Shown: piece after piece, positions 24,072-33,600 of the stretch
Layout: each line of letters begins with the position of its first letter
Position numbering within the stretch: position 1 is the stretch's first letter
NCBI GenBank assembly: GCA_949538655.1
Contig: CATISE010000078.1
Span: forward strand, 1 to 34,400
Source: Marine Group II euryarchaeote MED-G33
GTDB taxonomy: Archaea > Thermoplasmatota > Poseidoniia > Poseidoniales > Thalassarchaeaceae
DNA: 34,400 bases
Direction of reading: 5' to 3'
Notes under the pieces: model-generated
What the model was told of the DNA's origin: nothing
The model's input: only the letters and a program-made list of their open reading frames with translations
Databases searched by the model: none
Position numbers and translations under genes: made by a program

Positions 24072-24527
24072 ATGGAGGTTCTCGATACGGCTGCATTACT
24101 CACCTGGCCGCTGGAGATGCTCATGCATGGGGTCTGCTCAGTCAGCCAATTGGATGAAGTTGAGCGATTATCACCTTCACGCCACCTCATGATTGAATCG
24201 CAGGGCCCTGATTTTCAATCACCCACTCCCGCTTCGCTTGAACTTGCAACCTTGGCCAGCCAAGAAACCGGTGATTTCAGCGGTCTATCCAATGTAGATC
24301 TAGATGTCCTGGCGCTGGCATTTTCAACCGGATTGACATTGGTTACAGATGATTACAGAATGCAAAATGTCTGCCAACACCGCGGACATCCTTGGCGTGG
24401 AGTCATCCAAGATGGTGTCCGGGAAGTTCGAACCCATGCTTTGGTCTGCAAGGGTTGTGGCGCAGTGCACAAGCAAGGTGAAAATTGTCCAGATTGTGGA
24501 TCAATACTCGAATTTAAGAGGGTCTAG
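24072..24527 (+). CDS. nob1: rRNA maturation endonuclease Nob1
   Basis: A 151-residue Nob1, the PIN-domain nuclease that trims the 3' end of 16S rRNA in archaea. The N-terminus MEVLDTAALL carries the first catalytic Asp (Asp5); LSNVDLDVLALAF (72-84) and LVTDDYRMQNV (90-100) hold the remaining acidic residues. The C-terminal zinc ribbon is CKGCG ... CPDCG (Cys126, 129, 139, 142). ATG 24072 is chosen since family proteins start right before the VLDT strand; an ATG at 24045 would add nine residues. No TATA box fits either start well. It is a good archaeal marker for the window. A hairpin follows directly after the stop. Confidence 0.9.
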   Translation: MEVLDTAALLTWPLEMLMHGVCSVSQLDEVERLSPSRHLMIESQGPDFQSPTPASLELATLASQETGDFSGLSNVDLDVLALAFSTGLTLVTDDYRMQNVCQHRGHPWRGVIQDGVREVRTHALVCKGCGAVHKQGENCPDCGSILEFKRV

Positions 24528-24531
24528 ATTC

Positions 24532-24557
24532 CAATTGGAAATTTAATTTTCCAATTG
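24532..24557. terminator. hairpin between nob1 and tatA, two-way terminator
   Basis: CAATTGGAAA, a 6-base loop, then TTTCCAATTG: a perfect 10-base stem filling nearly the whole 31-base gap between the convergent stops of nob1 and tatA. Its symmetry and A/T-rich centre suit a terminator for both strands. Confidence 0.55.
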
Positions 24558-24558
24558 A

Positions 24559-24837
24559 TTATTCTGACATTTCGCCTTCAACTTCATCAGGTGTCTTTCC
24601 TTCTACATCAACCCCAGAATCTTCGGCTTTTTCCGTCAATTCTGCAGCCTCGGTACGGCCACCACGATCCAAATCTTCTTCAGTTGAATCCCCAGCATTC
24701 TTGACATCTGCCAAACCTTGGTGGAATTCACCCTTTGCTTGCCCCATCGCTCGAGCGAGTTTGGGCAACTCCTTCGCTCCGAATAGAATGAAGAAGGCCA
24801 CGAGTACGATTACAAGTTCCTGAGTACCGAATGCCAT
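24559..24837 (-). CDS. tatA: Sec-independent translocase TatA
   Basis: A 92-residue TatA/E protein, the pore subunit for exporting folded proteins through the Tat system. The pattern is textbook: short N-terminus AFGTQELVIVLV, membrane helix, then the hinge FGAKELPKLARAMGQAKGEF and an amphipathic helix, ending in an acidic tail. ATG 24837 is preferred to TTG 24876, which would put 13 odd residues before the family start. The gene lies 51 bases after the MoaD-like gene. No TatC is in the window. The tail (Glu/Asp-rich) is long for the family but of low complexity. Confidence 0.92.
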   Translation of the reverse strand: MAFGTQELVIVLVAFFILFGAKELPKLARAMGQAKGEFHQGLADVKNAGDSTEEDLDRGGRTEAAELTEKAEDSGVDVEGKTPDEVEGEMSE

Positions 24838-24888
24838 GTGCTTACCGAACCCTGCTGAGCGAGCCAGCCCATTCAAGATTGCGCATGA

Positions 24889-25116
24889 TTAACCGCCTGA
24901 AACCGGTGGAAGTAGAGCAATTTCAGAACCCACCTTCAATTGGGTGGAAATCGGCATAATTTCACCATCCATGGCCGTTTTTACGTAATCCGTGTCCACA
25001 CCAAGGTGATTTAGCAAGTCCTCAATGGAACTATTTTCTGGCATTTCAATTGTGAGTTCACTCGAATCGAATTTGTCGCGCAGTGGGCCGAAAAGAAGGA
25101 CTGTATGGGGATTCAT
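24889..25116 (-). CDS. MoaD-like sulfur carrier protein
   Basis: A 75-residue ubiquitin-fold sulfur carrier ending in the diagnostic Gly-Gly (PPVSGG). LLFGPLRDKF at the start and LKVGSEIALLPPVSGG at the end are the MoaD/ThiS marks; the spacing fits MoaD, the small subunit that carries sulfur for molybdopterin. ThiS-like or tRNA-thiolation carriers are alternatives since no other cofactor gene is adjacent. ATG 25116 lies about 27 bases from the TATA-like box at 25141-25146, so it should be leaderless. It may be cotranscribed with tatA. Confidence 0.82.
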   Translation of the reverse strand: MNPHTVLLFGPLRDKFDSSELTIEMPENSSIEDLLNHLGVDTDYVKTAMDGEIMPISTQLKVGSEIALLPPVSGG

Positions 25117-25140
25117 CTGGGGTTCGCTACAGCCGGAGTG

Positions 25141-25146
25141 TTATAT
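25141..25146. promoter_or_regulatory. shared TATA box for moaD and the ABC gene
   Basis: TTATAT lies in the middle of the 53-base gap between two divergent ATGs (25116 and 25170), about 27 bases from each. Read on the minus strand it is ATATAA. Both distances equal those of leaderless archaeal transcripts, so one box could serve both genes. Confidence 0.6.
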
Positions 25147-25169
25147 CCCTGCTCCACCCACAGTAAGTC

Positions 25170-25868
25170 ATGACGACAGTACTCGAAGCGCTTGATTTGT
25201 GGAAGGTGTACGAAACAGGCTCAAACAGGGTGGAAGCTCTACGCAAAGTCAGCGTATCTCTGGAAGCCGGTGAAATGGTTGCTGTCATGGGTCCCAGTGG
25301 ATGTGGAAAGACAACACTTCTCAATTGCCTTTCTGGGTTGGATGAAATCACGGCAGGCGATGTTCTAATCCAAGACCAAGCATTGTCGCAGATGTCCGAT
25401 TATGACCTCACAGCACTACGTGGCTCACAGTTGGGATTCATTTTCCAATCATTCAATTTGCTACCCGTATTGACTGCAGTAGAAAATGTCGAACTCCCCT
25501 TGTTGATGGCTGGCTGCTCACCCCGTGAGGCACGTGAGCGAGCCTTGGCAGCATTGGAAGCGGTTGGTTTAGGGGAGCGAGATGGCCATTTACCATCGGA
25601 ATTGTCAGGTGGACAGCAGCAGCGTGTCACGATTGCCCGCTCTTTTGTTCATGACCCCGCGGTTATTTTCGCCGATGAAGCGACCGGAAACCTAGACTCT
25701 CAGACCAGTGATGAAATCATTGATTTATTGCTAAATTTGAATTCTGAAAGGGGTGTGACAATGATGCTTGTAACACACGATTCGGAGATTGCCGACCGCT
25801 GTTCCCGAGTGTTGGTCATGCAGGATGGTCGAATTGTGGAAGATCGGCGTACTGGAGAAGAGGAATAA
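25170..25868 (+). CDS. ABC transporter ATPase, MacB/LolD type
   Basis: A 232-residue ATPase of the MacB/LolD/FtsE group, which drives transport or mechanical work with an FtsX-like permease. Walker A is GPSGCGKTT (about 40-48), the Q-loop is FIFQSFNLLP, the signature LSGGQQQR (about 145-152), Walker B VIFADEATGNLD, and the switch His is in MLVTHDSEIA. Length is normal. The leaderless ATG at 25170 matches the TATA box at 25141. The permease follows after 11 bases with its own ribosome site, so the two are one transporter. Confidence 0.95.
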   Translation: MTTVLEALDLWKVYETGSNRVEALRKVSVSLEAGEMVAVMGPSGCGKTTLLNCLSGLDEITAGDVLIQDQALSQMSDYDLTALRGSQLGFIFQSFNLLPVLTAVENVELPLLMAGCSPREARERALAALEAVGLGERDGHLPSELSGGQQQRVTIARSFVHDPAVIFADEATGNLDSQTSDEIIDLLLNLNSERGVTMMLVTHDSEIADRCSRVLVMQDGRIVEDRRTGEEE

Positions 25869-25879
25869 GGGGTTTTTCC

Positions 25880-28800
25880 ATGTCACTGGCAGGACCGTGG
25901 ACACTCGAGAAACGAGTTATTTCCGCTTGTGCCAGCATTCTCGCTGCCATCCTGGTAGCAGCCGTTCAGTGGGGCGATTACGATTGGAGTTTGGGTCGTA
26001 CATTCACACTGACAGGTCTTTCTCTAATCGCGGGCCTTGTCGTTTGGTCAACACTCCAGTGGCTTCTCTCAAGTCGCCATCGGATTTTGTCTGTGATGGC
26101 ACGTAACAATTTGGTTCGGAGAAAGCGTAACACGGCGCTCGTTGTCATCGGTTTGCTTGTCGGTTCGGCGATTGTCACCTCTTCCCTGGTTATCGGTGAT
26201 AGTTTGGATGCGACCATGGAGGAGCAATTCATCGCACCCCTGGGTGATACTGATTATTACATTAAGAAAAATGACAAAGCCACGGGCCTGTGGGTCGAAT
26301 GGAACCACACAAGAGCCAGTGAAATTTCTGAGGATTTACGCACCTGGTCCAACGTTCAAGGCGCTAGACCCGGTTTGCAAATGAGTGCATCGATCGAATT
26401 TGAGGGATTGGGGGAACCGGTTGCGACGTGGTATGCATTTGACTCGATTTTATCCAACGCGGGTGGTTTTGATCCCATTGGCGGCCCTGATGGTATTCGG
26501 TACATGGATATCGATGATGGCAATGTTGTAATCAATGAAGAACTGTCAAACAGTATTTCAGCCGGTATTGGGGATTCGATTGAAATTCATTGGGTAAACA
26601 TCGATTTGGAAGATGGAATTGTCCGCAGTAGCACAAACCTGACGGTGCAATACATCGTTAATGACATCAATACTGGACATCGAAATAGTGGACAGCCACT
26701 GTTGTTTACGAGTTTGACACAAGCTCAGGAAATCACTGGGAAGGAGTTACTTGTTACCCATGTGGGTATCGCAGTGGATGGCAATGGAAACGAGGCACTC
26801 CGCGATGATATCCGGACACTCGTCGATGAACATCTCATCGCTGAAGACGCAGGTTTTTCGATTGAATCAGATGCGGAATCGGGGCTGATCGCAGTGGCTC
26901 GAACGACCGGGCTCGGGCAACTGCGCGAGAATGAAGTCACCAATCTCACAACTTTGGTCAATGAATCTCAATTCACTTTAGATTCGGTCGAATTGTTGCA
27001 GGTCCCTCTCTACAACATCGCACAACAATGGTTCAATGTCTCTGGTCTTGCATCAGCATCGATCTCATTGATTGAACAATCGGATGGTTGGGATTGGTAT
27101 GCAACAGGTTCGGGCTTATCCCTGCAAGATGAAGGTGGTCAATGGTGGATTTGGGCTCCAGATGATGCCGATGATGAATCGATTCGCGATATCTTACTGA
27201 CTGGAAATGATAGTGCATTCATCGCACATGCCGATGGTGTTCGGTACATCGATTTGGCACCTGATGCTCCGGATTCAGATTACCTGGAATCACACTCTAT
27301 CGAGGGGCTGGCCTCGGTTTGTTTCGACGATTGCTCGAACAACCAATCGACCATACTTGCCCTTGAGGAAAGCGAAGGCAACGTTTGGCTTCATTCATCT
27401 TCTGACAACCTAGAGACGTGGGTGGCCACCAACCTCGTCAATGATGGGTCGGCATTGGGTGTCGATATCGCTGTTGATGACGATGAAATCATCATTAGAA
27501 TCGGGGGTATAATCGGCAGCCAAACCTGTTCTGGTAAAGATGTAGAATCGTTAAACTGTTCTCAAGATTCAAGCGAGAGACGGGATTTGTTTGAGCACGG
27601 TTCTTCGACATGGGTTGTCGAAGGGCAATCACTCTATCTCTTGGATAATGGGAATACCACTTTAGCATGGGCCTATGGGCTTCCAAACGGGACATTGGTC
27701 GCCTATTCCTCAGATGTGATATGGGTTGAGGATGAAGGCCTTTGGGCTTGGAACGGATCTGTATTCAACGCACTTTCGATTTCCTTGCCATCGGCAGCCA
27801 ACCCCGATGATGCTGCAATTGGCCTCAAATCTGATCGATTGATTGTGACCACTGGTTCAGGTGTTTCAGTGGTAGAGGGGGATGATCTATCCGGCCGTCT
27901 TCCATCACGAATCCGAATCGATTCGGTCAACCGCGTCCCACTTACGGTTGTGGGCTGTGATGGATGCGACACAATGGGCTTCCCATCCGTCGAGAGTGGA
28001 AAAATACACGTTTCTGACTGGGCTGGCGACACGCTGTCTTTGGAACCGGAAAGTTTGATTCGTTTGCGTGGGTATTTACCCGCGATTCGAGGACAACTCG
28101 ATGGTGAACTATTCAGGGTGGAAGATGCCAATCTCAGCCTACCTTCGCCACCAGGACAGCCTTCATTTGCAGATATGACATTCGGACTCGTATCAATTCC
28201 GGATGCTGAATTGTTGGCTGGAGGTAGTACTGGTGCTCGAAGCATGGTCATCATCGTCGGGCCGGGTTTGGCCAATCCGGCTGTTTATGAGGCTGTTTTG
28301 GCTATTGTCGAAGACTGGGCCGATGAACAAGCCGACCTTGATTCAGCAGATTTGAATGTCGCCCCAATCAAGGTTAGGGCGATTGAATCCACCGCAGATG
28401 CAGGTGAGAATTTCTCTATGTTATTCCTCATTTTTGGCTCGTTTGTCATTTTCGCTGGTATTCTCTTGGTGATGAATATCTTCGTCATGTTGGCTGATGA
28501 ACGTAAGCCCGAGATGGGCATGGCCCGTGCCATTGGAATGCATCGTGGCGACCTGCGAGTTTTGTTCGTTCAAGAAGGTGCCTTACTCGGCATGATATCG
28601 AGCGCAGTTGGCGCTTTTATCGGCATTGGGGTTGCTTGGGTTTTGATGAAATTCATGGCCACCGCATTCCAGGACACACTCTCTTGGACGGTGGTTTTCG
28701 ATTGGTCATTCCAGAGCCTATTGGCGGGATTCACTGCGGGTTTCTTGGTCACTTGGTCCACATTGTGGATGACCTCCATGTGGATCAGTCGGCTCAATGT

Positions 28801-30511
28801 TGTCGCAGCCATTCGAAGCATACCGACACGTTATGCTGGTGCCTTGCCATGGTGGTCGATTTTGGTCACCTTATTCCTTGGATTTTCATCCCTCGGTAGT
28901 TTTGCCCTCGCCTTCTTCCTCGGCGTTCCTGAAGATGGTACACGGCATGCTTGGTGGCTGTTGGGTGGATTCACACTCTTGCTTGCCTTGGTTCCCCCTG
29001 CATTTTGGATTCTTGGCCGAATCCTGCCTGAAGACATCACTGTTCGGGGCATGCGATTCCACCGTCCAGTTGTTCTCCCGCGCCTGATTTTATCCATCCT
29101 AAGTTTAACAATGATTTTCTGGGGTTGGAAGGGTGATCCAATCAGTGAGCCTTGGGAACAAGGTCCCTTTTCATTCATCATTTTGGGTGTTTTCATGGTG
29201 GCTGCCGGCGTCTTGTTGTTGACCAGCCTTGCACCTCTGGTGACCCGTTTCTTATCGCGTCTGTTGGCCCCTCTTTCGGGGCGCATTGCCTCTGTTTTAC
29301 CGACCAGTCTTGCTTACCCGATGGCGACACCATTCCGGACAGCCATGACAATGGGCATGTTTTCCTTGGTCATCTTTGCCGTTGTCATTCTTTCAGGAAG
29401 TTCAGCGATTACATCTAACAATCTCGATGAAATGGGTGATGAATCAGGTGGCAATTACGAGATTCTTGCATACAGCAGCAGTGAATTGGATCCAGATGTG
29501 AGCAATTGGAATCTAGGTGCAATGAATGTATCTGATTTCGATTCGATTGCAACCATACATACCGGCGTGGTCAAGGCTGAAAGAGGCGATGGTACCGGCG
29601 AATCGCTAAATGTTGGTTTACGGGGTTTCGACTCTAATTTCTCAGGGCACGGTGCACTGAGTTTGGAGATTTGGGCTACAGAATTGGGAGATACGGAAGA
29701 GGATGCATGGGCGGCTGTTCTCGCTGATGAAAGCCTCGTCATTGTCGATTTCAGCTTAACCCCCACACCAGAGGGTTGGGAGAATGCACCACCGACACTC
29801 GACCTGGGGATTGGTGATAGAATTCTGATTAGCGACCCTAGTAACTCTGGAGTCAATCGTACCGTATTTGTCGGTGGAATCCTGAAGCAGGAGGCCTCAG
29901 TGTTCATTCCGGGAATTTACATACAGTCCGATTTTGCCGAAGAGCGGTTTGATGCCAAGCCCCATATCGTTTGGTTTAGCGTTCCCAATGGTACGGACGT
30001 TGATGATCAGGAATATGCTGCTGATGAAATTGAACGAGGTATGATTGAGGAAGGGGTTGGTGTATTTGTCATTGAAGTCGCTTGGAGTAAAATAAACTCA
30101 TTCGTACTGTCTATATTCGGGCTACTGAAGGCCTTCTTGGGCTTGGGTCTGGTCGTGGGGATCGCCGGGCTGGCTGTTGTTACAATTCGCAACGTTAGCG
30201 AACGTCGTCATCAAATCGGAATCTTGAGGGCACTTGGTTTCCAGAGAAGCATGGTTGTGGCCACCTTCCTTGTTGAATTGTCATGGGTTTCTTTCTTGGG
30301 CATTCTCAATGGGGCTCTGGTTGGAGTGGGTTTCCACTATGCATTGTATGAACGATTTCTCAAAGAAGATGGTGCGGAATTCATCATGCCATGGAATGAA
30401 ATTTACATGATTGTCATCGGTGCTTACATTTTGACACTTCTCGCCACATTGTGGCCTGTCCGTCAGGCGGCTTCGATTCATCCGGCCGAAGCACTGCGGG
30501 ACGTAAATTAA
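25880..30511 (+). CDS. giant FtsX-like permease with inserted extracellular domain
   Basis: A 1543-residue permease, two to four times usual FtsX-family length. Helices at about 14-30, 44-62 and 86-103 precede a MacB-like extracytoplasmic core (about 107-310). Residues about 390-750 form a Trp-rich insertion of repeated strands (SDGWDWYATG, QWWIWAPDD, GNVWLHSS, EGLWAWNG), which looks like propeller blades. The first FtsX domain follows (about 843-935, with MFLIFGSF-type helix and RKPEMGMARAIGMHRGD), then several helices, a second extracytoplasmic domain (about 1150-1400), and the last FtsX domain (about 1405-1540) with ERRHQIGILRALGF and the end HPAEALRD. ATG 25880 has AAGGGG upstream. Substrate unknown; lipoprotein or surface-polymer export is inference. 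Confidence 0.88.
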   Translation: MSLAGPWTLEKRVISACASILAAILVAAVQWGDYDWSLGRTFTLTGLSLIAGLVVWSTLQWLLSSRHRILSVMARNNLVRRKRNTALVVIGLLVGSAIVTSSLVIGDSLDATMEEQFIAPLGDTDYYIKKNDKATGLWVEWNHTRASEISEDLRTWSNVQGARPGLQMSASIEFEGLGEPVATWYAFDSILSNAGGFDPIGGPDGIRYMDIDDGNVVINEELSNSISAGIGDSIEIHWVNIDLEDGIVRSSTNLTVQYIVNDINTGHRNSGQPLLFTSLTQAQEITGKELLVTHVGIAVDGNGNEALRDDIRTLVDEHLIAEDAGFSIESDAESGLIAVARTTGLGQLRENEVTNLTTLVNESQFTLDSVELLQVPLYNIAQQWFNVSGLASASISLIEQSDGWDWYATGSGLSLQDEGGQWWIWAPDDADDESIRDILLTGNDSAFIAHADGVRYIDLAPDAPDSDYLESHSIEGLASVCFDDCSNNQSTILALEESEGNVWLHSSSDNLETWVATNLVNDGSALGVDIAVDDDEIIIRIGGIIGSQTCSGKDVESLNCSQDSSERRDLFEHGSSTWVVEGQSLYLLDNGNTTLAWAYGLPNGTLVAYSSDVIWVEDEGLWAWNGSVFNALSISLPSAANPDDAAIGLKSDRLIVTTGSGVSVVEGDDLSGRLPSRIRIDSVNRVPLTVVGCDGCDTMGFPSVESGKIHVSDWAGDTLSLEPESLIRLRGYLPAIRGQLDGELFRVEDANLSLPSPPGQPSFADMTFGLVSIPDAELLAGGSTGARSMVIIVGPGLANPAVYEAVLAIVEDWADEQADLDSADLNVAPIKVRAIESTADAGENFSMLFLIFGSFVIFAGILLVMNIFVMLADERKPEMGMARAIGMHRGDLRVLFVQEGALLGMISSAVGAFIGIGVAWVLMKFMATAFQDTLSWTVVFDWSFQSLLAGFTAGFLVTWSTLWMTSMWISRLNVVAAIRSIPTRYAGALPWWSILVTLFLGFSSLGSFALAFFLGVPEDGTRHAWWLLGGFTLLLALVPPAFWILGRILPEDITVRGMRFHRPVVLPRLILSILSLTMIFWGWKGDPISEPWEQGPFSFIILGVFMVAAGVLLLTSLAPLVTRFLSRLLAPLSGRIASVLPTSLAYPMATPFRTAMTMGMFSLVIFAVVILSGSSAITSNNLDEMGDESGGNYEILAYSSSELDPDVSNWNLGAMNVSDFDSIATIHTGVVKAERGDGTGESLNVGLRGFDSNFSGHGALSLEIWATELGDTEEDAWAAVLADESLVIVDFSLTPTPEGWENAPPTLDLGIGDRILISDPSNSGVNRTVFVGGILKQEASVFIPGIYIQSDFAEERFDAKPHIVWFSVPNGTDVDDQEYAADEIERGMIEEGVGVFVIEVAWSKINSFVLSIFGLLKAFLGLGLVVGIAGLAVVTIRNVSERRHQIGILRALGFQRSMVVATFLVELSWVSFLGILNGALVGVGFHYALYERFLKEDGAEFIMPWNEIYMIVIGAYILTLLATLWPVRQAASIHPAEALRDVN

Positions 30512-30587
30512 TTACAAATCGTTCGTTCTAGTAATTATAAACAAATGCGTGTTTAAGCGGAAAAACGTAACTTGGACCGCCCATCAC

Positions 30588-30595
30588 TATAAATA
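30588..30595 (+). promoter_or_regulatory. strong TATA box of the 30643 gene
   Basis: TATAAATA is the best TATA match in the window. It predicts a transcript start near 30617 and a leader of about 26 bases that includes the ribosome site at 30629-30634. Confidence 0.75.
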
Positions 30596-30628
30596 CGAAG
30601 TTTTACTGTGGCAACGCACCCACTGTGA

Positions 30629-30634
30629 GGGAGG
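30629..30634 (+). promoter_or_regulatory. ribosome binding site setting GTG 30643
   Basis: GGGAGG lies 8 bases before GTG 30643. The GTG at 30625 precedes this site and is therefore not the start. Confidence 0.7.
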
Positions 30635-30642
30635 ACTGTAAA

Positions 30643-33600
30643 GTGAAGCAAATAGTGCCCATAGTACTCACTGCGTTGATGATGACCAGCTTGTTCGCTG
30701 GAATCGACTTCGTTGATGAGCTGAAGGATACGAACGAAATGGAAACGGGTGGCCGTGCAGCATACGAATTGAATCTGCACGACGTCTTGGAACCACGAGA
30801 AACATTCGTGGACCAAGCCGGTAACACTCGGAATGGAATTGACGTTGGTGACACCGTCTATTTCCGGCCGATCATCATCAATGATGGTGACAACGCACAC
30901 GACGAATTTAACGTACGTGTGACCGTTACGCCGGCCGGCGATGGTCAAACTGCCGTGATCGATAGCCTCGATGACGTCGTTTGCCCCGGTAACACCGCCG
31001 AAACTGGTTGCAGCTACAATACGCTGGGAGCCGGTGACTTCTTGGGTGGCGGAAACTACCGCATCCAAGCAGAAAGTGGTGGCGACCTAGCATGGACTCC
31101 ATCCGTTCCTGGCGATTATACTGTAACGATTTCAATCGACGTCGACAGTTCAATGGATACTGATCTAACCAACAATGACATGACTTACCAAGTCACTGTT
31201 CAGCACTACCGCGACATCGTTGTCGACCTATGTTGGACAGACGGCCCCGGTGGCGAGTGTCTTTCAGAAGCTGCAGGTGGATACGACAACGTGCAGGGTG
31301 AAGGCCCGCACAACTTCGCACTTACTGTAACTGCAGATGGTTCCGAATCATGGGCACCTCGAGCAACAACGGTCTCTGTTGAATTATCAGGTGCATATTC
31401 CACGACCAGTATGAAGCCCACAAGCTTCGACTCTGATGGAGATGGAGCGATGGAGATGGCGTCCGACAATGGACACATGTACACTGTTGTCGTCGGTGAT
31501 GCAACCGACGTTGACGTATGGCACAACATGTCCAACTTGGACAGCCCTGTGACCGATGCCAACGACTTGGCTGAGAACCCATGCACAAACGGTGACAACC
31601 CGTGCCAGCAGTCTCGCACTGTCATGGTTTACCAGCAAGCATACGTCTTCCACGGCGAGATTGCTGGTGACACTGCCGCAGAAGGTGCATCAAGCGCACC
31701 AGTTGGATTCTCAATCACTGCAATGCTACAATCCATGGATGAATACTCACCATCGTCTGGAGCATCTGGTGGAATGGGTCCTGGTGGCCAAAATGATACC
31801 GAAGAGCCATCGATAATCATGAAAGAAAACTCAGTCGATTATGATGACCGAACTGGTAACAATGATGGAACCCTCGCAGGATATTTCTCAGTCTTCCACG
31901 ACATTGGCGTAACATCCCTCACCGCCGGTGACAACGAAGCGACTGAAGGCACTCTGAATGTTGGGGTTACAACTCTGAAAGCAAACGTCGTTTTCGGCGG
32001 CTCTGCTGGTGACAACGAATACGATTGGGCAGTCACATTTTCAGTCACTGACGAAAATGGTCAATCTGCTCTTGGTGGCGACCCCGGTATTGCAGACTCT
32101 TGCGAGGATGGATCCGAGGATGCTTACTCACACGCTTTGCTCAGTGAAACGGCACCTGGTTCATTCCCAGAAGGCAAGGCTTGCCTAGATGTGAACTTGC
32201 AGGCTGGCCGATACACGGTTACTGCAACATCCAGTCTACTTGGTGCAACCAGTTTGCCATCGAATGCAACAGACATGAACGGTGGTAACGACGTTCGAGC
32301 AACCTTCTACGAGGTTATCAACGACAATCCAACCGTGTTCATCACACTGGACGAAATCGCTCGCGGTGATGAGAGCGTAGAAGCTCCAGTCATCGTTGGT
32401 GACACCATCACCATGCGTGCGCGCGGAATGGATACAGAATCAACAGATGAAGAACTGATGTATTCCTGGAAGCGAGTCACTGCTTCCGGTGAAGTCGAAG
32501 AGATGCTTTGCGACTTGACGATCTGCACAGTCGAGACCGATATGTCTTGGGCTGGAGAGCGAATGGTTACTGCAACAGTGACCGATGGCAATGGTGCCAG
32601 CGCCTCCGACAGCATGCTCATGTCCGTTTGGAACTCGTATTCCGCAGACATGTCCGTGACTGGAGCAACCATGAGTTACTCGATCGTTTACGGTCCTATG
32701 GTTAACTACAACGTCTCAGCAGCTGATGCTGATGCGTTCACAGCACAGCAACTGGGCAACAATGCAGGTTCATACGACAGTGTGGTCGCATTCGACCTCA
32801 CAGTCTCCAACCTGATGATGCCAGCTGATATGGGAACAGAGACACTCACCATCGACTTCGATGGTGATGCAACAAACTCCTGGGGACTATGGTACAAGCG
32901 TACCACGGATTCCCCATGGACCTCTGTCAACCACATCACCTCCTCTGCAGGTGCAGCCAGTGGTACAACCATGACCTTCTCTCACGATGGTAGCATGGAA
33001 GGCAACCTTGGTGGCGGAACCTACGCGATCTTTGATGCAGCAACAGCAGGTGCACAACCACCCGCAACAGGCGTATCAGGACTCACTGCAACCTTGGCAC
33101 CCGATGCACGCATCGATGTTGCTTGGGGCTATGGTGAGAACCCACAGTTCGCAAGTGGCGACACAGTGAACGTTTACTGGTGCGCTTGGGCAGATGCTGA
33201 CACTTCATGTGACGCAATGGCTGGAACATCAATCGCAGGACAGGATCCTGTTACACAGGCTTGGCAACACAACGGCGTAGATGCGACAAAGTATACCATC
33301 CTCGTACAGACACAGAATGGTAACACAGACGCTGTGACTGGTGCAATGCTCACTGGTGGCCTCGCTGAGATCACTGTGACTGCTGATGGTAGCGTAACAC
33401 CTGCACCAACACTCAGCAACGCAGCAGCAACCATGACATCCACAAATGATGGTCTAACCTTCACATGGGATGCAACTGGTACCGATGACGTATCGTCATG
33501 GGTAGTCTGCTGGGCTGGAACTCAAGACATCGTCAACAACGAGTTTGACAGTCTATTGGGCAACAGCTGTGCAACAACCGAAGACACAACCTCCTCGATC

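Noticed and set aside
27703..28275. 190-residue minus-strand frame inside the permease gene
   Set aside because: Opposite the long permease frame, no motif or ribosome site; a shadow.
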